A DNA stretch of 64,000 nucleotides, taken from NCBI GenBank assembly GCA_963815285.1, contig CAWFGB010000009.1:62001-126000 (forward strand), written 5' to 3'. The translations under genes were made by a program, and so were the position numbers. Source of the DNA: JACCSI01 sp963815285 (GTDB lineage Bacteria > Acidobacteriota > Vicinamibacteria > Vicinamibacterales > UBA2999). Shown here piece after piece: positions 27,474 through 36,700 of this stretch. Each line of letters begins with the position of its first letter. The first letter of the stretch is position 1. The notes beneath the pieces are model-generated. The model did no database searches. It was not told the DNA's origin and worked only from the letters and a program-made list of their open reading frames with translations.

Positions 27474-27794
27474 GTGCCTAAACTCAAAACACCGCGTCGC
27501 GACGCCTCGCAGAAGAGGACCGCGAAAAGTGCTGCGCCGGCGAAGAAGACAAAGCTGACTGCTCGCAAGAAGTCGAAAAAGAAGGTAGCACCGCGCAGCG
27601 CACCGCACGGCACGAAGCCGATCGACCAGGTGTCGTCCGACGAGGAGGCGGCATTCACCGAGGCGCTGATCCAGTCGGGCCAGGCGGCACCTTTGGACAG
27701 CGAGGGCAAACTCCCGGCCGGCGCGACGCACAAGATCGTCGAAGACCCAGCGGGACAACTCAAAGTCGTGCGTCGGCGATTCTCAATCTCCTAG
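27474..27794 (+). CDS. Small basic-tailed protein of the tyrosinase cluster
   Basis: The start is GTG 27474, just after CCGGAGGGT; the 106-residue product begins PKLKTPRRDASQKR. Residues 1-47 are a Lys/Arg/Ala-rich tail (KLTARKKSKKKVAPRSAP) like that of the preceding gene. The remaining 60 residues form a compact domain: DEEAAFTEALIQSGQAAPLD, GKLPAGATHKIVEDPAG and a closing basic strand LKVVRRRFS. I do not recognise the family. It lies between the HExxH gene (34 bases) and tyrosinase (48 bases) on the same strand, so it is very likely co-expressed. A chaperone or nucleic-acid/polyanion-binding role is speculative. Confidence 0.6.
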   Translation: MPKLKTPRRDASQKRTAKSAAPAKKTKLTARKKSKKKVAPRSAPHGTKPIDQVSSDEEAAFTEALIQSGQAAPLDSEGKLPAGATHKIVEDPAGQLKVVRRRFSIS

Positions 27795-27842
27795 CGGCTT
27801 CGCCGGCGGCACCTCCACTGATTTACACGCGAGGAGCCTCCG

Positions 27843-29318
27843 ATGGCGATACGCATCCGCCAGAATGCATGGTCATTGAAGCCGCTCACGCCTTCGGACC
27901 AATGGGATCCGGTGTTCGAGTGGTACGCGAAAGGCGTCCACGAGATGCGGACGCGTCCGATTGAGGATCCGACGAGCTGGCGCTATCAGGCGGCCGTTCA
28001 CGCCTACGACCGCACACGAGACCCGTTTCGGCGGCAGGGCGAAGCGCTGCCATCGCAGGCCCATCAACAGCGCTTCTGGAACCAGTGCCAGCACGCCAGC
28101 TGGTTCTTCCTGCCGTGGCACCGCATGTACCTCGCCCATTTCGAGCAGATCGTGCAGGCCGCCATCACCGGGCTCGGTGGCCCCGACGATTGGGCCCTGC
28201 CGTACTGGAACTACAGCGACGCCGCCAATCCCAACGCGCGGCGACTGCCGTTGGCGTTCACGTTGCCGACGATGCCCGATGGTGGTTCGAATCCGCTGCG
28301 CATCACCGAGCGCCTGCGCGGCAACGACAACGCGATTGTGGCCACGTCGAATCAGGTTGCCGTGCGCGCCGCCCTCCTCGATCCGAACTTCCACGCCCCG
28401 CCCGTCGGCGGGCTGGCCGGGTTTGGTGGTCCGCAGACTGGCTTCATGCACTCGGGAGGCCTGGGTGCGCCGATCGGCAAGCTCGAAAACACCCCCCATG
28501 GCACGATGCACGTGGCCGTGGGGCGCTTCATGGGTGCGTTCAACACCGCCGGCCTCGATCCTCTCTTCTGGCTGCATCACGCCAACATCGATCGCTTGTG
28601 GGTCGTGTGGCGAGAACGCAACACGCAGCACCTCGACCCGACACTCACGCAGTGGCTCACCGGTGTCACATTCTCTCTCCACGATGCGCAGGGCAACGAG
28701 GTCTCGCACAGCGCCTCGGAAGTTGTGGACACGACGGCGATTCCACTCGAATATCAGTACGACGACGTCGCCGACCCGATCGGCGGAATCATAGGGGCGG
28801 CTCCACGAGCGGCCAGGAGAACGACAATGGCCCAGCAACCTGAGATGGTGGGCGCCAGCGAGGCCCCGATTGTGTTGACCGGAGGGGAAGCGACGACGCG
28901 GCTGGCGTTGAGTGCGCCCACAGGCCCGGCGGCTCTTGGTGTAGCAGCGGAAGCCCCGACCGTCCACCTGAATATCGAGAACGTCACGGGACTCGAGTCC
29001 GAAGGCACGTATGCGGTGTATCTCAACGTACCCACAGGCGAGAGACCCGAAGACCATCCCGAGTTGTTCGCCGGCCTCGTGCCGATGTTTGGTGTGCCCG
29101 AAGCTACTCGCGGCGACGCCACTCGGCCTGGAGATGGGCTGACTTTCTCGCTAGAGATCACAGAGCTCGCGCGTCACCTCGAAGACAGTGGTCAATGGGC
29201 AAACGAAGTGAACGTCACGTTCGTGCCGGAGGGGATGCCGGTGGCACGCCCGGCAGGTGTCGCTCCGCCGACACCAGCGCCCATCACTGTGGGCCGCGTG
29301 AGCTTGTACTACGCATGA
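27843..29318 (+). CDS. Tyrosinase (type-3 copper oxidase)
   Basis: This 491-residue protein has both copper sites of the tyrosinase family. CuA: His53 (AVHAYDR) and the diagnostic QHASWFFLPWHRMYLAHFE with His84 and His93. CuB: HGTMH (His219, His223) and DPLFWLHHANIDRLW (His245/246). These coordinate the dicopper centre that hydroxylates monophenols and oxidises diphenols to quinones. After about residue 310 a low-complexity linker leads to a C-terminal beta-domain of about 130 residues (VHLNIENVTGLESEGTYAVY to ITVGRVSLYYA), like the lid domain of plant-type polyphenol oxidases. There is no signal peptide. Its stop overlaps the DUF2182 start (ATGA). Confidence 0.93.
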   Translation: MAIRIRQNAWSLKPLTPSDQWDPVFEWYAKGVHEMRTRPIEDPTSWRYQAAVHAYDRTRDPFRRQGEALPSQAHQQRFWNQCQHASWFFLPWHRMYLAHFEQIVQAAITGLGGPDDWALPYWNYSDAANPNARRLPLAFTLPTMPDGGSNPLRITERLRGNDNAIVATSNQVAVRAALLDPNFHAPPVGGLAGFGGPQTGFMHSGGLGAPIGKLENTPHGTMHVAVGRFMGAFNTAGLDPLFWLHHANIDRLWVVWRERNTQHLDPTLTQWLTGVTFSLHDAQGNEVSHSASEVVDTTAIPLEYQYDDVADPIGGIIGAAPRAARRTTMAQQPEMVGASEAPIVLTGGEATTRLALSAPTGPAALGVAAEAPTVHLNIENVTGLESEGTYAVYLNVPTGERPEDHPELFAGLVPMFGVPEATRGDATRPGDGLTFSLEITELARHLEDSGQWANEVNVTFVPEGMPVARPAGVAPPTPAPITVGRVSLYYA

Positions 29319-29986
29319 TGCGCGCGCGCTGGTTCGTGTGGCGCTATCCCCACTGGTGGGCCATCGCCCTGTGCGCAGGTGCCTGGGGATGGGCGGCCAC
29401 GCGCTGGTGGGAGGCGCGTCATGTTCACGGCCTCGAGCTGTTCGACTGGTTGCTGATGATCGGCGCCATGATGCTGCCGCTCGTGTTTGCCCATTTACGC
29501 GTGGTCGCCGCGCGCAGCCTGTGGCCGCGGCGTCAGCACGCCATGGCGGCGTTTCTCTGTGGGTATGCGGCGATCTTGCTGCTGGCCGGCGCCGCGATGA
29601 TCTCCGTGACGGACGCAGTTGACGTCGTCGCGCAAGCTGGGTCGCCAGCCGCTGGAGCCACGGCGTTCGTGCTCGCGGCCGCCTGGCAACTCTCGCCGCA
29701 GAAGCGCCGCGCACTGACTGCCTGCCACCGCACCGTGCCTCTCGCGCCACGCGGATGGCGCGCCGATCGCGATTGTCTGCTCTACGGCTGGACCATCGGC
29801 CGCAGCTGTCTTGTGTCCTGCGCCGGCCTGATGCTGGCGTGCGTTCTCGCCGGTCACAGCCTGCCCGTTATGGTGGTGGCCACAGCTGTCGCCGGAACGG
29901 AGCGTGTCAGCGTACGGGCGGACGCGTGGACGACGTCCGCCATGCTGGCTGCGATCGCAGCGGCGCACTTAGTCGCGGCGCGATGA
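29315..29986 (+). CDS. DUF2182 integral membrane protein
   Basis: Starting at ATG 29315 inside the tyrosinase stop, the 223-residue product has about six TM segments. Features of DUF2182 (predicted metal-binding membrane protein) are present: FDWLLMIGAMMLPLVFAHL near residue 45, GYAAILLLAGAAM, and the diagnostic AAWQLSPQKRRALTACHRTV loop with Cys and His, followed by the paired-Cys helix RSCLVSCAGLMLACVL. The Met-rich helix and Cys/His loop suggest soft-metal handling. Tight coupling to a copper enzyme makes copper delivery to the tyrosinase an attractive but untested idea. Confidence 0.82.
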   Translation: MMRARWFVWRYPHWWAIALCAGAWGWAATRWWEARHVHGLELFDWLLMIGAMMLPLVFAHLRVVAARSLWPRRQHAMAAFLCGYAAILLLAGAAMISVTDAVDVVAQAGSPAAGATAFVLAAAWQLSPQKRRALTACHRTVPLAPRGWRADRDCLLYGWTIGRSCLVSCAGLMLACVLAGHSLPVMVVATAVAGTERVSVRADAWTTSAMLAAIAAAHLVAAR

Positions 29987-30020
29987 CCCACGCGCTACAG
30001 CACCCGGTGTTCTGAAGCGC

Positions 30021-30725
30021 CTAGACCCGCTTGCCGAACATCCACGCGACTCCGATGCCGACGCAATATAAAGCGACCATCGGTCCGGCAATGACCAGCA
30101 TGTTGCCGAAGTCGGTAGTCGGCGTCAGGACCGCCGCACACACCACGCAGGCCAGCATTGCGTGCTTGAACTGCCTGACCAGCATCGTCGCCGTGACCAG
30201 TCCGATTCGGCTCAACACGAAGATCACGGCGGGGATCTGGAACACGATGCCGAGCGCAACGATGATGCTGAAAAAGAGGTCAAAATACTCAACCGCGTCG
30301 ATGATGGGCGTGAGTCTCGCCGCTGCGATCCAGTCCAGCAGAAAGTTCAACGCCAGCGGAAAAGCGACGACGTAGCCAAACGCGCCGCCCGCCACGAACA
30401 GGATCGACCCCGACACGATGAACGGGATTGCCCACCGGCGTTCGTGGGCGTGCAGGCCCGGGGCGATGAACAGCCACGCTTGCAGCAGGATGAGCGGCGC
30501 GGACATGAAGAGCGCGGCGACGAGCGTCACCTTCATGTGAAGACTGAAGATGTCCTGCGGTCGGGCAACGGCGAGCGTCACCGCCGGGTTCGACCTGATC
30601 GGCGCGCTGGCAAGCTCGTACAGCTCGCCGGCAAAGATCCAGCAGCCGGCAAACGCGGCCGCCACCGACACGACTGCCCAGACGATCCGCTTGCGCAGCT
30701 CTTCGAGGTGTTCGAGGAAGGACAT
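30021..30725 (-). CDS. tatC: Sec-independent protein translocase TatC
   Basis: I choose ATG 30725, giving MSFLEHLEELRKRIVWAVVS, the classic TatC N-terminus; an ATG at 30809 would add 28 residues that do not fit the family. The 234-residue product has six TM helices. Conserved features include the N-terminal E(E)LRKR box, FAPGLHAHERRW-like text at IAPGLHAHERRW with the invariant Glu after TM2, and QIPAVIFVLSRIGLV. TatC is the receptor for twin-arginine signal peptides in the inner membrane. tatA/tatB are not adjacent. It is convergent with the DUF2182 gene. Confidence 0.93.
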   Translation of the reverse strand: MSFLEHLEELRKRIVWAVVSVAAAFAGCWIFAGELYELASAPIRSNPAVTLAVARPQDIFSLHMKVTLVAALFMSAPLILLQAWLFIAPGLHAHERRWAIPFIVSGSILFVAGGAFGYVVAFPLALNFLLDWIAAARLTPIIDAVEYFDLFFSIIVALGIVFQIPAVIFVLSRIGLVTATMLVRQFKHAMLACVVCAAVLTPTTDFGNMLVIAGPMVALYCVGIGVAWMFGKRV

Positions 30726-31180
30726 GGCCTCGACCGCCGAGGCGCAGAGGAACAGGAACGTAGTCGAGAAGGGGGCAAGCCGTCGAGGTGCTGTAGAGAC
30801 CTGCATCATGCAACTCCGGCGGCAGAGTAGCGCACAGGCGCGAGGCGAGGCAGTGACGTGGGCCCCGCCAGCTCGCCCTAAACCATTGATCGCCGGGAAC
30901 TAAATCGATTTGCACTGCAAGGCGGAACTGGGCCGTCGCCTTCGCTAGGGCAACGCCCTTCATCGACGATGTGGAACAGACGGGCCCGCCCGGCGATCGG
31001 CGGTAATGGCAGTCTGGCGCGTAATCTTCGGCAGGCGGCCCCCGAATGTCCCGACCTCCGGCGACCCCGGTCATGTTCGACCACGAAACAATCAATCGAG
31101 GCACGTGTACGCGTGCGACGCGGGTGGTTAACGGATAGAGTACGCAGAGAGCGACGATGGTCGGTTTTGTGGAGGTGATG
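30726..31180. other. Intergenic region between tatC and the cold-shock gene
   Basis: About 455 bases lie between divergent tatC and the cold-shock gene. No protein is supported. The right end gives the long 5' leader expected of cold-shock genes, with a strong ribosome site (GGAGGTG at 31171-31177). I could not fold a specific thermosensor by eye. Confidence 0.4.
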
Positions 31181-31384
31181 ATGACGGGAACGATTCGCAC
31201 GTTACGAGTAGACAAGGGATTTGGCTTTATCAAGGACACGAGCGGCAAGGAGTACTTCTTCCACCAGAGTGCCGTGTATGGGGAGGGGATCGATAACTTG
31301 CGCGAAGGGGACAGCGTTGAGTTCGAGGTCGGTGAAGGGCCGAAAGGTCCGAGGGCCGAAAACGTGCGACGCACTTCCACTTAA
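31181..31384 (+). CDS. Cold-shock-domain protein (CspA family)
   Basis: The start is ATG 31181, five bases after GGAGG (ATG 31178 is adjacent). The 67-residue product is a single cold-shock domain. RNP1 reads KGFGFI and RNP2 reads YFFHQSAV. The family usually has V-F-V/F-H-x-S-A; here the second motif is EYFFHQSAV, within normal variation. The strand GDSVEFEVGEGPKGPRAENV closes the barrel. Such proteins bind single-stranded RNA or DNA and melt secondary structure. It stands alone. Confidence 0.92.
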   Translation: MTGTIRTLRVDKGFGFIKDTSGKEYFFHQSAVYGEGIDNLREGDSVEFEVGEGPKGPRAENVRRTST

Positions 31385-31791
31385 CCAAGCACCTGCGCAT
31401 CGGACCACGCCGCGGTGGTACGATGCGCGCGGCTGGCGATCTCGACGGCAGCGTCTGCCCCCGGGCAGCCTGCCGACGCCTCACCCGACCGTATGGCGTG
31501 CGGTTACGCCTTCACCCCTATTTTCAATCCAGTTTTTCTGAGTCGGCTACGTTCCTGAGCGTCACGATTCATCTTCGAGGATGGAGGGACGCGGCCTGGA
31601 CGATCGGGCTGATTACGCTGAGTGTCGTGCTCTTGTCGGCAACCGGACTTTATGCGCTGATGGCGTTTGCCGTCACCCGCCCGGGCCGCTGCACATGCCG
31701 ACCTGCCGCTGCACTGCCGCACCTGCCCTGGGACCCCTGCGACATCTGACAGGTTGACATGACGTAATTAAGTGAACGACCATTAAGTTTC
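31385..31791. other. Intergenic region before the TetR gene
   Basis: No gene is supported in these 407 bases. Near the right end, TTGACA at 31754-31759 could be a -35 box, and the 7-mer ATTAAGT occurs at 31767-31773 and 31783-31789, immediately before the TetR ATG. The pair of sites is a candidate TetR operator. There is no ribosome site before ATG 31792, so the transcript may be leaderless. Confidence 0.4.
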
Positions 31792-32499
31792 ATGGCGCGC
31801 CCCCCCAATGCTGACGGCCAGCGCACTCGTCAGGCCATCCTCGACGCGGCGCTCGAGCTGTTCGCGGAAAAAGGCTACTTCGGCACCAGCCTGCGCGATG
31901 TCGCCGCGATGGTTGGCGTCCGCGAGAGCGCTCTCTACAACTACTTCGCGAGCAAGGACGCGCTGTTCACCGCGCTGATCGACGCCGATCAGCACACCAA
32001 AATGGAACGCCTGTCGGCGCTCGCGGAGGTCCCGATCGCCGACGGCCGGGCGGTGCTCGAAGATCTTGCCGTGATGACGCTCGAGGCCTTCGCCGCGCCG
32101 CGCGACCAGAAGCTGTTTCGTATTCTCATGTCCGACGGCATCCGCCTGGCCCGATCCGGCCGCATCAACCTGTTCGAGCGAATGGTGCAGCACCGCGAAC
32201 GGTTCCACGTGCTGATCGCTCATCTGGTGCGCGACGGCTGGCTCCGGGCGGGCGATCCGGAGATGATGATGATGGCGTTCACGTCCCCGCTGATCATGTG
32301 GCGGCATCTGCATGCCATCGATGCCGATTTGCCGATGATCCGGAACCCGCGCGCGTTTGCGCGGCAGCATGTCGATCAGTATCTCCGCGGGGCGGCGGCG
32401 CCCCCGGACCGCGCCGCGTCCCCGACGCCGCGTGCCAGCCGCCCGCGGGTGGTGAAACCGTCGCGTCGCGTCACCAAGCCGCGCCGTCCATCGCTGTGA
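31792..32499 (+). CDS. TetR-family regulator of the RND operon
   Basis: The 235-residue product has a TetR DNA-binding domain at its N-terminus: TRQAILDAALELFAEKGYFG, TSLRDVAAMVGVRESALYNY and FASKDALFTALID (residues about 12-65). The C-terminal ligand domain is divergent, as usual, and ends in a basic tail (RPRVVKPSRRVTKPRRPSL) that is longer than typical and may add DNA affinity. It is the first gene of the cluster with the efflux adaptor (21 bases downstream) and the RND pump, so it probably represses the operon including itself and responds to a pump substrate. Confidence 0.92.
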   Translation: MARPPNADGQRTRQAILDAALELFAEKGYFGTSLRDVAAMVGVRESALYNYFASKDALFTALIDADQHTKMERLSALAEVPIADGRAVLEDLAVMTLEAFAAPRDQKLFRILMSDGIRLARSGRINLFERMVQHRERFHVLIAHLVRDGWLRAGDPEMMMMAFTSPLIMWRHLHAIDADLPMIRNPRAFARQHVDQYLRGAAAPPDRAASPTPRASRPRVVKPSRRVTKPRRPSL

Positions 32500-32519
32500 C
32501 CACTCAAGGAGCCTCGCTC

Positions 32520-33701
32520 GTGACGCGCCTATCCGCCCTCCCTCTCATTGTGATTGTCGCGGCCACCGCCGCTTGCGCGGCCGATGCTACCCGCAACGAC
32601 ACTGGCGACGACGTGGCGGCGATCAGCGTCGTTGCTGCGACAGCCGTGGAAGAGCCGATCACGCGATTCATCCGCGTGAGCGGCACGTTGACGGCCGAAG
32701 CCGAAGCCGAAGTCGCCGCCGAAGTCGCCGGACGCGTAGTGGCCACACCCGTGGAGCGGGGGAGTGCCGTCGCCGCGAACGCCAGCCTGATTGGCATTGC
32801 CGCCGCCGAGGCCGAGGCGCAGGCGCGCGAAGCGTACGCCAATGCCGCGCAGATCGAAGCGCGCCTAGGCATTGCCGAGGGCGCCGCCTTCGAGATCGAG
32901 CGCGTACCCGAAGTGGCGAACGCACGCGCCGCTCAGCAACTCGCGCGCACCGAGCTCGATCGCGCTCGCCAGTTGCACGAGGCCCAGCTGCTGCCGCAGT
33001 CCGAGTTCGATCAGCGCAGCGCGCAGTTTGTCGCGTCAGAGCGGCAGTACGAGGTCGCGAAAAACACCGCGGCCCAGCAATACCAATCGTTGATGGCGGC
33101 CCGCGCGCGCGTCACCGTGGCCGAAAAGGCGCTGGCCGATACCGTCGTACGCGCGCCGTTCGCCGGAATCGTCGGTGAGCGATTGGTCTCGCTCGGTGAT
33201 TACGTCACGCGCGGGACCAAGGTGGCCTCGGTGGTGCGAGTTGATCCACTGCGGGTCGAGCTGACGGTCCCTGAGCAGTATGTTTCGACGGTGCAGGCCG
33301 GTCGCGCCGTCACGTTCGTGGTTGACGCTTATCCGGGCGAGACGTTCACCGGCCATGTGCGTTACGTCTCGCCCGCGGTCACGGCTGAAACCCGTGCGCT
33401 GACTATCGAGGCGGTGGTGCCGAATCCGGACCATCGCCTCAAGCCTGGCTTCTTTGCCACCGCACGCATCGAGCAGGCGGCGCGGCCCGGCATCCTCGTG
33501 CCGTCAGCCGCGGTGCGCACCCTCGCCGGGACTGCCCGCGTGTTCATCGTCAACGGCGACCGCGCCGAAGAGCGCATCGTCGTCGCCGGCCAGGTGGTCG
33601 GTGAGCGCATCGAGATCACCGGCGGTGTCAAAGCCGGCGAGCGGCTAGCCGCAAGCAACGTCGAACAGCTGGTTGACGGCGTTCGTGTCGCGCCGAGGTA
33701 A
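32520..33701 (+). CDS. RND efflux membrane fusion protein
   Basis: The start is GTG 32520, nine bases after AAGGA; GTG 32496 overlapping the TetR stop is an alternative. The 393-residue product has an N-terminal hydrophobic segment with Cys (LIVIVAATAACAAD), probably a lipoprotein anchor. AEVAGRVVATPVERGSAVAA and TVVRAPFAGIVGERLVSLG are the two lipoyl halves around a coiled-coil hairpin (residues about 95-200), then a beta-barrel domain (VDPLRVELTVPEQYVSTV) and membrane-proximal domain (PGILVPSAAVRTLAG). It links the RND pump 6 bases downstream to an outer-membrane duct. No TolC gene is in this operon. Confidence 0.92.
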   Translation: MTRLSALPLIVIVAATAACAADATRNDTGDDVAAISVVAATAVEEPITRFIRVSGTLTAEAEAEVAAEVAGRVVATPVERGSAVAANASLIGIAAAEAEAQAREAYANAAQIEARLGIAEGAAFEIERVPEVANARAAQQLARTELDRARQLHEAQLLPQSEFDQRSAQFVASERQYEVAKNTAAQQYQSLMAARARVTVAEKALADTVVRAPFAGIVGERLVSLGDYVTRGTKVASVVRVDPLRVELTVPEQYVSTVQAGRAVTFVVDAYPGETFTGHVRYVSPAVTAETRALTIEAVVPNPDHRLKPGFFATARIEQAARPGILVPSAAVRTLAGTARVFIVNGDRAEERIVVAGQVVGERIEITGGVKAGERLAASNVEQLVDGVRVAPR

Positions 33702-33707
33702 CCGATC

Positions 33708-36700
33708 ATGCAGTGGCTCGCCGCGCTCTGCGTCCAGCGTCCCGTGTTTGCATGGGTGCTCGTCCTCTCGCTGACGGTCGTGGGCCTCTTTGCCTTCGGG
33801 CAGCTGGGGGTCGATCGCTTTCCCAATGTGGAGATCCCCACCATCGCCGTGACGACGCGCCTGCCAGGCGCCGCCCCGGAGCAGATTGAGACCGAGGTCA
33901 CCGACAAGATCGAGGAGGCGGTCAATACGATCAGCGGCATCGATACGCTCAGCTCGACTTCCTCCGAAGGCATTTCGCAGGTGATTGTTGCCTTCAAGCT
34001 GGAAAAGAGCGCCGACATCGCCGCCCAGGAGGTTCGCGATCGGATCAACCGGATCATGCCGCAGCTGCCGCGGACGGTGCTGCAGCCGACCGTGGAGAAA
34101 CTTGATCCCACGGCGTCGCCGGTCATTACCGTCGCAGTCACCGCGGACAAGCCCGTGCGCGACATCACCGAGTTCGCCGACAAAGTGCTGCGCCGTCGGC
34201 TCGAGAGCTCAGACGGTGTCGGCCAGGTGGTGGTGATAGGCGGACGGAATCGCCAGGTCAACCTCTGGCTCGATACCGCCCTTCTGCAGGGACAGCGGCT
34301 GTCGGTCAACGACGTGGCGCGAGCGCTGCAGTCCCAGAATGCGGATGTTCCCGGCGGCCGCATGGATCAGGGCGCTCAGTCGATCACGCTGCGAACCCGC
34401 GGCCGCGTCGAGTCGATCGAAGGGTTTGGCGACGTGGTGTTGCGCGAGGTTGCCGGCCATCCCGTGCGGCTGCGCGACATCGCGCGGGTCGAAGACGGCA
34501 TGGCGGAGCCGCGCACCCAGGCGAGCGTCAACGGTGTGCCAACGGTGCTGCTGCAGATACGCAAGCAGTCGGGCACGAATACGGTTGAAGTCGCACGCAA
34601 CGTCAAGGCCCGTCTCGCCGAGCTGCAGCCGATCCTGCCGCCCGGTTACGGCTTGCGCATCGTGCGCGACGAGGCGCAGTTCATCGAAGCGTCCATCGCC
34701 AGCATCCAGGAACACCTGGTCGTCGGTTCCATTCTAGCGGCGATTGTCGTGTGGCTGTTTCTGGGCAACCTGCGCTCGACGTTCATCGCCGCGATCTCCA
34801 TCCCGACGTCGATTGTCGCCACTTTCGCCCTGGTCTGGTTCATGGGCTTCACGCTCAACATGCTGACGATGCTCGCCCTCACCTTGTCGGTGGGCATCGT
34901 AATTGACGACGCCATCGTCGTGCTCGAGAACATCTACCGCTTCATCGAGGAGAAAGGCATGCCGCCCATGCAGGCGGCCATTGAAGCGACTCGAGAGATC
35001 GGCCTCGCGGTGATGGCGACGACGTTTTCGTTGGTCGCCATCTTCGCGCCGGTCGGATTCATGAGCGGCATGGTGGGTCGCTTCATGCAAAGTTTCGGGC
35101 TGACGATGGCGTTTGCCGTCCTGGTGTCGCTGTTTGTCAGCTTCACGCTGACGCCGATGATGTCGGCGTATTGGTTGAAGCCGGCGCCGAAAGGGACACA
35201 TCGCGATTCGAAGCACAACCGGCTGTTCGAACCGCTCGATCGCGTCTACGCGCGCATGCTGCGCTGGGCGATGGCGCATCGCGGACTGGTGGCGGTAGGC
35301 GCGGTCCTCGTGCTGCTGTCGAGCGTGCCGCTGTTTCAGATCACGGCGGTGAACTTCACGCCTGAGGACGATCAGTCGCAGTTTGATTTGACGCTGCGGG
35401 CGCCAGAAGGCACCAGCCTCGCCGCCACCGAAGTGTTCGCTAACCGCTTGAGCGCGGCCGTCCGCCGGATCCCTGAGGTGGAGTTCACGCTGGTCACCGT
35501 GGCTGGCGATTCTGCCGGGACACTGAACACGGCGTCGATTCTCGTGCGCTTGCATCCGATCGAAGAGCGCGATCGCGATCAGTTTGCGATCATGAGCGAG
35601 GTCCGCGACAGGATTCTCCCCGACTACGGGCCACTTGGTCTTCGTACGGCCGTGCAAGCCAGCGGTGGTCCCGGCGGCGGTGGCGGCGGTGCAATTCAGT
35701 TCATGGTGCAGGGGCCGGAGCTCCGGCGGCTGGAGGAGTACAGCGAGGCGTTGCGGGCCAAGGCGCTGCTCATCCCAGGTCTCGTGGATGTCGACACGAC
35801 GCTCAATGCCGGAAAACCCGAGATGTCCGTTTACCTGGATCGGCCGAAAGCGTCTGACCTGGGTGTCCAGATTGCCGACGCAGCCGAAGCCCTGCGCCTG
35901 CTGGTTGCGGGAGACCAGGTCACCACTTACAACGAAGCCGGCGAGCAATACGAAGTGCACCTGCGCGCGGAAGAAGGCAACCGCAGCTCGCAGGAGGCAA
36001 TCGGGAGCCTGCCCGTCCCCTCGTCGCGACTCGGCATCGTCTCGCTGGACAACATCGCCACGTTCGGCCGAGGTGATTCGCCCGCCACCATCAGCCGCAT
36101 GGGGCGTCAGCGGCAGGTCACGCTCAACGCCAACATGCTGCCCGGCACGTCACAGGCGGCCGTGCAAGAGCAGATTGCCGCAGCCGCTCGCGAGCTGAAC
36201 TTCGGACCCGAATATCGTGCCGACTTTGCCGGCCGGTCGCGCGAGCTCAATCGCACAGCGAATGCGTTCCTGACCGCCATCGCGCTGTCCTTCATCTTCA
36301 TGTATCTGATCCTCGCGGCGCAGTTCGAGTCGTGGCTGCACCCGATCACAATCCTTCTGTCGCTGCCGCTGACGCTGCCGTTCGCGTTGCTATCGCTCAT
36401 CCTCTTTCAGCAGTCGCTCAACATCTTTTCGGGGCTCGGCCTGCTGGTGTTGTTCGGCGTCGTGAAGAAGAACTCCATTCTTCAGATCGATCACGCGAAC
36501 CAGTTGCGCGACGCCGGCATGAACACACACGACGCGGTGATCCAGGCCAGCCGCGATCGGCTGCGGCCGATTCTGATGACCACGCTGGCGTTTGTCGCCG
36601 GCATGGTCCCGCTGGTCGTGTCCCAAGGCGTGGGGTCGGCGACCAATCACGCGATTGGCTGGGTCGTCATCGGCGGCCAGACGATGGTGCTGGTGGTCAC

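Noticed and set aside
27873..29057. A 394-codon minus-strand frame opposite tyrosinase
   Set aside because: It is a shadow of a gene with both copper sites intact.
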